Source: Fidelibacterota bacterium (lineage in GTDB: Bacteria > Fidelibacterota > Fidelibacteria > Fidelibacterales > Fidelibacteraceae). Taken from it: DNA of 45,320 nucleotides. The translations under genes and the position numbers were made by a program. The stretch lies in contig JAQUPD010000017.1 in NCBI GenBank assembly GCA_028716785.1, positions 1 through 45,320 on the forward strand. The letters run 5' to 3'. Positions 35,698-42,968 of the stretch are shown piece after piece; the first letter of the stretch is position 1; every line of letters starts with the position of its first letter. The notes below the pieces were generated by a model. It saw only the letters and a list, made by a program, of their open reading frames with translations. It had not been told where the DNA came from and made no database searches.

Positions 35698-35772
35698 CGG
35701 GGTGTAGCGCAGTCCGGTTAGCGCGCCACGTTCGGGACGTGGAGGTCGGAAGTTCGAATCTTCTCACCCCGA
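35698..35772 (+). tRNA. tRNA-Pro (anticodon CGG)
   Basis: Acceptor CGGGGTG pairs with CACCCCG, with discriminator A. The anticodon stem CCACG/CGTGG holds the loop TTCGGGA. CCA is not encoded. It is a near-copy of the tRNA-Pro(TGG) gene at 10228, apart from the anticodon arm and a few compensated pairs. Confidence 0.93.
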
Positions 35773-35895
35773 CATCCTTTACATAATCTAAAAATATAAG
35801 AAACAGGTTGATCTCTTCCTCTAGAATTTCACGAAATAAATCCATCCTGTAGAGTCTTTTAGATATTTTACTATTCTCATTGTAAATTTCTGTAT

Positions 35896-37209
35896 ATGAA
35901 AGAGATAAAGAACAAACTCAATGATCTCTCCCCGAATTTAAAAAATGATAAAAAGGATTCTAAAAATCAATCCACAGTAAAAGATTATCTCCAACGCCTA
36001 TTTCCTAACACCTCGAGCACAAAATACTTTCCCGATACACGCCTTCAACAACAAGCATCGGGATTGGAAGAACTGGTTGGCGGACATTGGATTAACACAC
36101 CCTTTGGCGATATCTTTCGGTCTGAATTTGTCTGGGATTTGAATGAAATGTATGGGAATTATAAACTTTCTACTATTTATTCTATAGAAAAATCAGCTTT
36201 TTCACATGTTTTTAACACTCCTCTTCTTCCTTCTTGGGAATCGCTAATTTTTTTAGATACCGAAACAACGGGGCTTATTGGTGGCACAGGAACTGTAGCT
36301 TTTATGGTTGGAATTGGCTTTATAAAAAATCGCTATTTCCATGTGCATCAGTACTTTATATCTCATCTGAGTCATGAAGAAGGCATGCTTGAACTGGTTC
36401 GTTCGCTCATGGATTCTTATCATACTGTTGTGACTTACAACGGAAAAATTTATGATATTCCCCTTTTAAACACGCGCTTTGTTATGAATCATCTTCCCCC
36501 TCTTGATGAAGATATGCCCCATGGTGATTTGCTCCATCCCAGTCGAAATTTGTGGAAGTTTTCTCAAGAGAATTGTAAGCTCATCACCCTCGAACGGGAA
36601 AAACTTGGCTTTGAACGGGAGGAAGATATTCCTGGCGAGTTAATTCCTGGCATTTATTTTGAATATATGCGGTTAAACCGAATAGACATGCTTACCAAGG
36701 TTTTTATTCACAATCGCTGGGATATTATCACGTTGTTAGCCCTTTTAATTCGTGTAATAGAAAGCTATGGACAGTTACATGCGGAAGAGAATCCCCTGGA
36801 TGATTATGCAAAGGGGCGATTATTTAAAAATCGGCAGGAGTATGAGCGTAGCATTGCTCATTATCGACATGTATTATCATCAAACATAACGCCACAACGT
36901 CGACAGAAAACACTGTTGGAGCTCGGGGCTCTTTTAAAAAAGCTTGGATATTTGGAGGATGCTTTGGCTGCATGGACAGAGGCTTGTGACATCCTTTATC
37001 TTTTTTCTTATGAGGGTTATGTAGAACGAGCTATCTATTATGAACATCGAGAAAAAAATTTAGAAAAAGCGCTAAGTGTTGTAAAGGAAGCTCTTGCGCG
37101 TATTCCCTCCTATCGACAGGCAGAGATTGAGTCCTTATGTTACAGGCAAAACCGACTTCAACGAAAAATTGAGGCAAAGAGCAATCATGACAGACATTTT
37201 TCATCATGA
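35896..37209 (+). CDS. mrfB: MrfB/YprB-like 3'-5' exonuclease with TPR tail
   Basis: A 437-residue protein. Residues 110-270 form an RNase H-like DEDDh exonuclease domain of the YprB type: LIFLDTETTGL (Asp121, Glu123), VVTYNGKIYDIPLLNTRF, and a late RWDIITLLALL with the last Asp. A lysine/asparagine-rich disordered segment and a helical part precede it. The C-terminal 130 residues are tetratricopeptide-like helices. In Bacillus subtilis MrfA (helicase) and MrfB (exonuclease) repair mitomycin C lesions outside nucleotide excision repair. The partner helicase gene overlaps this one by 23 bases, supporting the pairing. Gene order here is exonuclease then helicase. Confidence 0.85.
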   Translation: MKEIKNKLNDLSPNLKNDKKDSKNQSTVKDYLQRLFPNTSSTKYFPDTRLQQQASGLEELVGGHWINTPFGDIFRSEFVWDLNEMYGNYKLSTIYSIEKSAFSHVFNTPLLPSWESLIFLDTETTGLIGGTGTVAFMVGIGFIKNRYFHVHQYFISHLSHEEGMLELVRSLMDSYHTVVTYNGKIYDIPLLNTRFVMNHLPPLDEDMPHGDLLHPSRNLWKFSQENCKLITLEREKLGFEREEDIPGELIPGIYFEYMRLNRIDMLTKVFIHNRWDIITLLALLIRVIESYGQLHAEENPLDDYAKGRLFKNRQEYERSIAHYRHVLSSNITPQRRQKTLLELGALLKKLGYLEDALAAWTEACDILYLFSYEGYVERAIYYEHREKNLEKALSVVKEALARIPSYRQAEIESLCYRQNRLQRKIEAKSNHDRHFSS

Positions 37210-39589
37210 AACACATCCTGTAGAAACGTTATTAATCCAATCAGAGCAATTTCGTCCCAACATTGTTCATATCCATCACATTGATGGAAATCCGGGAGAT
37301 TTTCGTGACTTTCCATCCTCACTCCATCCTGATATTCAACGTGTACTTAAAGCACGGGGAATCAACCAGTTATATTCTCATCAGGCAATAGCTTGGGAGG
37401 AAATCCAGAAGGGAAAAAACATCACCGTTGTAACGCCAACAGCTTCAGGGAAAACGTTAACCTACACCTTGCCGGTTCTCCAAAAAATCCTTGAAAAGCC
37501 CAAAGCAAAGGCTTTGTATCTTTTTCCCACCAAAGCATTGAGTCAAGACCAAATGACAGCGCTTCACGAAATAATTACAGCCCTTGAAAAAGACATTAAA
37601 GTCTTTACGTTTGATGGCGATACCCCGACGAATGCCCGAACTGCCATTCGCAAACAGGGAAATATCGTCATCACTAATCCAGACATGTTGCATCAGGGTA
37701 TTTTGCCTCATCACACTAAGTGGATGCAATTTTTTCAAAATCTGGAATACGTTGTGATTGACGAAATGCATATATATCGGGGAGTCTTTGGCTCTCACAT
37801 GACAAACGTTATTCGTCGATTAAAGCGGATATGTACCTTTTATCGTTCTCATCCCCAATTTATTTTGTGTTCTGCCACTCTTGCCAATCCAGGGGATCAT
37901 GCCAGTCGGTTAATTGAGGATTCCATCACGTTAATTGAAACATCTGGTGCACCAGTTAGTCCCAAAACTCTCATCTTTTACAATCCTCCTCTTGTCAATA
38001 AAGAGCTGGGAATTCGGGCAAGTTATCTTAAACATGCCCGTTATTTGGCAGAATTTCTCATTCGTCATCAGGTACAAACTCTTATTTTTGCTCTTTCTCG
38101 TTTAAATGTTGAAGTCTTAACAAAATATTTGAAGGATACCTTTGAATCTGGACGAGAATCCATGAGCCGGGGTGAAATTATTGCGGGGTATCGGGGAGGA
38201 TACCTTCCTATGAGGCGTCGGGAGATTGAAGAAGGAATCCGAAGTGGACAGATTCGTGGAGTTGTTTCCACCAATGCCTTAGAATTGGGCATCGATATTG
38301 GCAGTTTAGATGCTACACTTTTAGCAGGATACCCAGGAAGCATATCCAGCACATGGCAACAAATTGGTCGAGCAGGTCGTCGGGGAAAGTCAGCTCTGGG
38401 AATTTTTATTGCACGGTCTGATCCGTTGGATCAGTTTTTGATGCAATATCCCGATTACTTTTACGGACAATCACCTGAACATGCCCGCATGAATCCCGAC
38501 AATGTTATGCTCTTGGTGGATCACATAAAATGTGCAGCTTTTGAACTCCCTTTTCAAGAGGGAGATACCTTTGGAAAGGTGCCAGCAGCTGACTTACAAG
38601 CAATTTTGGAATTTTTAAGCAAGGGAGGAATTTTACACTACGACAATCAACGGTGGTACTGGTCTGATACGGCTTATCCAGCCGTCAATGTTAATCTCCG
38701 CCACTCTCCGGAAGGAAATTTTGTTGTTGTCGATACCCAGAATCATCATCACATCATTGGCGAAGTCGATTACAGTTCTGCCATCCTAACCATTTATCCT
38801 GAAGCGATTTACATGGCATCAGGACAGCAATACATTGTAGACACCTTAGATTGGGAGGGTCGAAAGGCCTTTGTGCGTCCGACAAATTCTGATTATTACA
38901 CGGATTCTATCGATTACACCAACGTTAAAGTCCTGAGTGAAGATGAAACACGTTGTGCTCAAAATGCCAATGTTTTCCAGGGGGATGTCCAGGTTTTAAC
39001 GCGCGCTATTGGCTTTAAAAAAATCCGTTTTTATACCAACGAGAATGTGGGATATGGAAAAATCAATCTTCCAGATCTTGAGATGGCTACCACAGCGTAT
39101 TGGTTTACCATACCTAACCCTGTTATAGAGCAGCTTACGTGGTCACGTGCCAATATTGTGGATGGGTTATTAGGCATTAGTAAAGCTCTTCATTCAATTG
39201 CAACGTTACATATTATGAGTGAACCCCACGATATTCATAAAGCAGTCGGTGATAAGAGTTCGGAATGGTTTGCTATGAACACCATCACCGAGCGAGGTAT
39301 TTATTCAGCACCGGATGAACATCAACAATCCATAAAGCTCAATCCTAAAGATTTAGAAAACTTTCAGCCTACCCTTTTTATTTACGATAACTATCCCGGT
39401 GGGATTGGTTTTAGTCCACTTTTATACGATGCCCATGAAAAATTAATACGCGATACTCATACCTTAATAAAAACCTGCCCTTGCAATGCGGGATGTCCTT
39501 CTTGTGTGGGACCTCCAAACGAAGTTGGCACCCATACTAAAGAAATTGCTTTAGATATCCTTGCTCAGCTCATGGAACCAGAGGATTAA
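37187..39589 (+). CDS. mrfA: MrfA/YprA-like DEAD/DEAH-box DNA helicase with DUF1998 zinc domain
   Basis: An 800-residue superfamily 2 helicase. The Q-like region YSHQAIAWEEI precedes Walker A TPTASGKT, then DEMH (Walker B), SATLANP (motif III), STNALELGIDIG (motif V) and QIGRAGRRG (motif VI). The C-terminal DUF1998-type domain ends in CPCNAGCPSCVGP, four cysteines that bind zinc. MrfA unwinds 3'-5' and opens damaged DNA for MrfB. The frame extends 31 codons upstream inside mrfB without homology. The ATG at 37187 gives the usual start and a 23-base overlap with mrfB. Confidence 0.92.
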   Translation: MTDIFHHETHPVETLLIQSEQFRPNIVHIHHIDGNPGDFRDFPSSLHPDIQRVLKARGINQLYSHQAIAWEEIQKGKNITVVTPTASGKTLTYTLPVLQKILEKPKAKALYLFPTKALSQDQMTALHEIITALEKDIKVFTFDGDTPTNARTAIRKQGNIVITNPDMLHQGILPHHTKWMQFFQNLEYVVIDEMHIYRGVFGSHMTNVIRRLKRICTFYRSHPQFILCSATLANPGDHASRLIEDSITLIETSGAPVSPKTLIFYNPPLVNKELGIRASYLKHARYLAEFLIRHQVQTLIFALSRLNVEVLTKYLKDTFESGRESMSRGEIIAGYRGGYLPMRRREIEEGIRSGQIRGVVSTNALELGIDIGSLDATLLAGYPGSISSTWQQIGRAGRRGKSALGIFIARSDPLDQFLMQYPDYFYGQSPEHARMNPDNVMLLVDHIKCAAFELPFQEGDTFGKVPAADLQAILEFLSKGGILHYDNQRWYWSDTAYPAVNVNLRHSPEGNFVVVDTQNHHHIIGEVDYSSAILTIYPEAIYMASGQQYIVDTLDWEGRKAFVRPTNSDYYTDSIDYTNVKVLSEDETRCAQNANVFQGDVQVLTRAIGFKKIRFYTNENVGYGKINLPDLEMATTAYWFTIPNPVIEQLTWSRANIVDGLLGISKALHSIATLHIMSEPHDIHKAVGDKSSEWFAMNTITERGIYSAPDEHQQSIKLNPKDLENFQPTLFIYDNYPGGIGFSPLLYDAHEKLIRDTHTLIKTCPCNAGCPSCVGPPNEVGTHTKEIALDILAQLMEPED

Positions 39590-39616
39590 GCGTACAATGC
39601 TTGTAATAAAAAGCAG

Positions 39617-39645
39617 TTGAAAAAAAGGCTCGACTGCAGTAAACT
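39617..39645 (+). promoter_or_regulatory. Promoter of tRNA-Ser
   Basis: TTGAAA (39617-39622), a 17-base spacer and TAAACT (39640-39645) sit 21 bases before the tRNA. Together they provide a separate promoter after mrfA. Confidence 0.5.
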
Positions 39646-39665
39646 ATCTCGCTTTTTGGTTTTTG

Positions 39666-39747
39666 GGAGGATTAGGCTAATTGGTAAGTCAGCGGTCTTG
39701 AAAACCGCCGCCCTCTGGGCTTGGGGGTTCGAGTCCCTCATCCTCCG
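39666..39747 (+). tRNA. tRNA-Ser (anticodon TGA)
   Basis: Acceptor GGAGGAT pairs with ATCCTCC, with discriminator G. The anticodon stem GCGGT/ACCGC holds the loop CTTGAAA. The short variable arm is in the region CCGCCCTCTGGGCTTG, shorter than most serine arms but still extended. CCA is not encoded. Confidence 0.88.
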
Positions 39748-39770
39748 CATCATCCTACGAACATCAACAA

Positions 39771-39802
39771 TGGTAGAGACACGTTGTAATGTATCTCTAC
39801 CA
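39771..39802. repeat. Palindromic repeat-like element after tRNA-Ser
   Basis: TGGTAGAGA and TCTCTACCA are perfect nine-base arms; an inner AC...GT can extend the pairing. The GTAGAGAC...TCTCTAC type resembles short palindromic repeats common in Bacteroidota and cyanobacterial genomes. No T-run follows, so terminator function is not evident, although it lies between convergent transcripts. Confidence 0.5.
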
Positions 39803-39853
39803 ACAATACAAACGTGTACTCAATGTTTTTACAAAAAGGGGCAGAAAATATTT

Positions 39854-41842
39854 CTATATTAGTAAGGTTAATTTAATGTATAAACTTAGGTCGAATCCTG
39901 CCCCAATGGGATGATAAATAAGTTCATGATCAAGAAGGTTTCTTAGGGTTAAACTTCCCATGAGTTTTCGATGCCAAAACCACTTTTGAACCTCTACATC
40001 AAAGGCGATATCGTTGTGGACTTTTGAAGAGTATTCAAGATAGATTTGATTATCAACAAGGCATTCCGTCCCGTCAATGGCGTTATATTCTTTCCACTCT
40101 GTGGGCGAATAGTATGTCACTATCCCCCATAGACTAAAATTTTCAACGGGAGTATATATCAGCTGAAAACTCAATTTATGATCAGGGATGGATTCCCATG
40201 TCTCTTTAAATAAATCTGAGCCCCCAAGGGTCTGTTGATATCGATAATAAAAACACGTATATACGGTCGATAAAAGTCGATTTCTCACAAGTATATCAAT
40301 TCCTCCAATCGATCCTTTTTGATGATGAACACATTCTATGGGCGAAAAAAAGGTGCAGTTTTCACTCTTGTATAGAAATCGCTGCTTTTCAAGCATTAAA
40401 TCATGAAATTGTCGATAAAACCCTGACATATCATACGATACTTTTTCTGCTGACCGAGAATGCCAAGTAAGATCAAGGGTTGTATGGGTGCTATTTTCAA
40501 AAGAATCAAAACCATGATAATCGATACCGATATCTTCAAGCAGATAATACCCCTGGTTTGTCCAATACCATAGACTGTTATTTTCTTCAAAAAGTCGCTG
40601 TGAATAAGATACATGAAGGGCTAATTCATTTTTAGAGGGAAAGTGATAGCAAGTTGTTAGGGCACTTTTGAAAGCAAGATTGTTCTTGACAGAAGACAAT
40701 GAAAGATCAATTTTTTGTGAAAGATGTGGAGAAATCATGAATAAGGTGCTTTTGTAAAACGTCATCAGATGATAACTCTTTTTATCTATTTGATAAGATG
40801 TCTGTAAAAAATTAAGCTCATCCCTTATTCCTACCTTCATAAAAAAATTGCGTCGTTTAAAAGCATGTTCAATTCTTGCGTTGAAGGTATGCATTTGCCA
40901 CAAAAAATCAATGTCTTGCGTGTTTTTATATTTTTGGGGGTAATTCATTTCATAGTTAAAAGTAACTGTCCGCTGAGACTGTTTGGACATCTGTGATTCA
41001 ATGTTTATGCCAGAATATAGCACATGATAATTTACGGGGACTTCTCTTCCTAACGGTTTAAAGAATAAAAAATAATGATGTGCCTGACCATAGCTCCCCA
41101 AGAAATGAATGAGTTTTTTGTCACTTTTTTTATAGGCATTAACCGTTGATGCTATAAAATTCATATTAGGCCAATCGTAAGCGATATCTTTCACCCGATT
41201 TTTTATTCTGAAATCGGTAAACATATATTCTTGATAGATTAAACCAATCGTGAAAGAATCACTGTTTTTTCCATAGGATAAATTTCCTGTGACATCTCTC
41301 CCGAGTTTATCCACATTAGGTGTTGCCATGTCAGTATAACGATAGGGACCTGGGTCTTTAGTTTCATTTCCCATAGATAGAGTGCTCAAAAAGTGGGTAC
41401 CAGGCTCTGGTTTTTTTGTATGGATGTGAATCACTCCATTCTGAATAAAGGTTCCCTCGTAAATCTGGGGTGTTGTCACTATTTCTACGGAGTCTATTTG
41501 GGAAATTGATACTGGCAGCATGTTGATATTTTTTATTCCCATTGCTGTTACATTCAATGTCATTCCATCAATCATAATTTTCCATTGTTGATGTTGAAAG
41601 GAGGATAATCCCCCCATGCTTAGTTGCCAGGTATAGCCATCGGTTGTAGATACATAAGAAGGATGTATAAGAAGAAAAAGATCGCTAAGTTTGTAAATTC
41701 CTGCCGTTTCTATCTCTCTTTCTGTAATCACATATCTATCTAACAAAGCATCCCATGTGTCACTTCTAGCGGAAACATGCCCCATAAGCAAAAAGATAGT
41801 ACCTAAGAAAAGATATTTTATTCGAGAAAATCTTGAATCCAT
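39854..41842 (-). CDS. TonB-dependent receptor-like outer-membrane protein
   Basis: A 662-residue protein. The signal peptide (IKYLFLGTIFLLMGHVSA, cleavage after about residue 25) is followed by a plug domain. The plug shows YVITEREIETAGIYKLSDLF, IMIDGMTLN and ISQIDSVEIVTTP, which correspond to the plug landmarks of TonB receptors. A barrel of about 20 antiparallel strands follows (about 160-662), ending LRNLLDHELIYHP and a closing strand YIKLTLLI. No obvious TonB box, cysteine cluster or carboxypeptidase-like extension is visible. The ligand is unknown. Its ATG lies inside the preceding gene (25-base overlap), so the two outer-membrane proteins are translationally coupled. Confidence 0.82.
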   Translation of the reverse strand: MDSRFSRIKYLFLGTIFLLMGHVSARSDTWDALLDRYVITEREIETAGIYKLSDLFLLIHPSYVSTTDGYTWQLSMGGLSSFQHQQWKIMIDGMTLNVTAMGIKNINMLPVSISQIDSVEIVTTPQIYEGTFIQNGVIHIHTKKPEPGTHFLSTLSMGNETKDPGPYRYTDMATPNVDKLGRDVTGNLSYGKNSDSFTIGLIYQEYMFTDFRIKNRVKDIAYDWPNMNFIASTVNAYKKSDKKLIHFLGSYGQAHHYFLFFKPLGREVPVNYHVLYSGINIESQMSKQSQRTVTFNYEMNYPQKYKNTQDIDFLWQMHTFNARIEHAFKRRNFFMKVGIRDELNFLQTSYQIDKKSYHLMTFYKSTLFMISPHLSQKIDLSLSSVKNNLAFKSALTTCYHFPSKNELALHVSYSQRLFEENNSLWYWTNQGYYLLEDIGIDYHGFDSFENSTHTTLDLTWHSRSAEKVSYDMSGFYRQFHDLMLEKQRFLYKSENCTFFSPIECVHHQKGSIGGIDILVRNRLLSTVYTCFYYRYQQTLGGSDLFKETWESIPDHKLSFQLIYTPVENFSLWGIVTYYSPTEWKEYNAIDGTECLVDNQIYLEYSSKVHNDIAFDVEVQKWFWHRKLMGSLTLRNLLDHELIYHPIGAGFDLSLYIKLTLLI

Positions 41843-42408
41843 GCAGGTGTATCCATAGAATAGTTAATTCCTAAAGAAACAAAGGACAATCTAATTTTAT
41901 TATAAGTGTAGATAATTTTATGAGAAGCGTTAACATTCACAGAAATTTTTTCATTAACGTGATAAGCTACTTGAGAATTTAAAGATAATGCAAGTTCGCT
42001 TTCGAAACGGCTATATTTGCTGACTGATTTTCCAAAATCCATCAACTCATTTCCAACGCAAAAACCGTTAAACCAATCCCACCGGTGAAAAAAATCTATT
42101 GTCACTCCCCATCCTGCAAAAATAAAAAAACTATTGAAACCCAAAACATCCCTTTTCAGGCTTTCAAAGGATGAAACCTGTAATCCAGCTTGGACATCAC
42201 CAAAATAAAAGGGTGTCTTGGCTGAAAGATTTATCCCTTTTTGAGGATTCCAATAGTCATGAAAGTCCTCACGATTTATATTACTAACGACTTGAATGCC
42301 AAAATCTATGGTATCAAAGGTATTCATATTTTGTGCAAATAGTGGCTTTATGCACAAGAATATGGGTAGAGCGAAAAAGCAAACAATCCCATAAACGTAT
42401 TTAGACAT
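41818..42408 (-). CDS. Hypothetical outer-membrane beta-barrel protein, partner of the TonB receptor
   Basis: A 196-residue protein with a signal peptide (FFALPIFLCIKPLFAQ, cut after AFA/AQ-like site near residue 26). Alternating beta strands follow (FGIQVVSNIN, GDVQAGLQVSS, FFIFAGWGVTIDFF, INVNASHKIIYTYNKIRLSF). It looks like an eight- to ten-strand barrel. The C-terminus (TPAWIQDFLE) is not the usual aromatic barrel ending. No family is recognised. Overlap with the TonB receptor gene suggests they act together, for example as an uptake accessory. Confidence 0.55.
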   Translation of the reverse strand: MSKYVYGIVCFFALPIFLCIKPLFAQNMNTFDTIDFGIQVVSNINREDFHDYWNPQKGINLSAKTPFYFGDVQAGLQVSSFESLKRDVLGFNSFFIFAGWGVTIDFFHRWDWFNGFCVGNELMDFGKSVSKYSRFESELALSLNSQVAYHVNEKISVNVNASHKIIYTYNKIRLSFVSLGINYSMDTPAWIQDFLE

Positions 42409-42497
42409 TCAACGGTACATCCTGTTTTTGAGAGATATTAGGAGAAGTTGGGGTAAAATTTTTATATACTGGGATTGGTACACAAGACTTCTTAATG

Positions 42498-42526
42498 ATT
42501 ATTCTCCACATTTATGTGAGAATAAT
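42498..42526 (-). promoter_or_regulatory. Long imperfect hairpin upstream of the outer-membrane gene pair
   Basis: ATTATTCT-C-CACAT and ATGTG-AGAATAAT pair over thirteen bases with one bulged C and a two-base loop. It lies about 90 bases upstream of the 196-residue gene's start, without a T-run. An operator is more likely than a terminator. The remainder of 42409-42676 shows no gene. Confidence 0.4.
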
Positions 42527-42676
42527 ATACTTCATGAGGAATCTTAGAGTCAAGGAAGGATGTGCCATTTTATTTTTTTAAGGAGAGCTAAAATTTAGAT
42601 AGGGTTTAAAATAAATGATAAAAAGTTCCCTTTCCTTATATTTGTCCCATACTAAATATTTTTTATGAAAATTGTT

Positions 42677-42967
42677 TTACTGATGGATATTTTTTGATGG
42701 GTTATATTTTCTCAAGTAAGTATTCAATAATAGTTTGAACATTTTTCCGTGGTTGGGGTATTTTAGATGCAACAGTTCGTGCAGAATCACTTTATATCTT
42801 ATCTTTTCAGGTTTCTCCAGTAATATTTCATCAAAAGTCAGTCTGCCTTTGCTTGAGCAACTAGCCCATTTCGTTTTCATTGCCCTGATATGAATAGCTT
42901 TGGGTGTTACGCCCACTTCTTCGGCCAGTGTCAGTACTTCGTTTTTAAATTCTTCGTGCGTTGTCAT
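42677..42967 (-). CDS. YgjP-like (M48/DUF45) metallopeptidase-domain protein
   Basis: A 96-residue protein. It has the YgjP signature KWASCSSKGRLTF and a zinc motif HELLHLKYPNH (His63, Glu64, His67, with His73 as likely third ligand). It is shorter than stand-alone YgjP (about 170-240 residues) and lacks the N-terminal part; proteins of this short form are often encoded next to type I restriction genes. One base separates it from the hsdR stop, so it belongs to that operon. A protease role in controlling the restriction complex is conceivable but unproven. Confidence 0.8.
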   Translation of the reverse strand: MTTHEEFKNEVLTLAEEVGVTPKAIHIRAMKTKWASCSSKGRLTFDEILLEKPEKIRYKVILHELLHLKYPNHGKMFKLLLNTYLRKYNPSKNIHQ

Positions 42968-42968
42968 A

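Noticed and set aside
10228-35772. The two nearly identical tRNA-Pro genes as attachment-site duplicates bounding an integrated element
   Set aside because: Both are complete tRNAs with different anticodons (TGG and CGG), and housekeeping genes lie between the debris and the right copy. No partial 3'-end duplicate of a tRNA was found.
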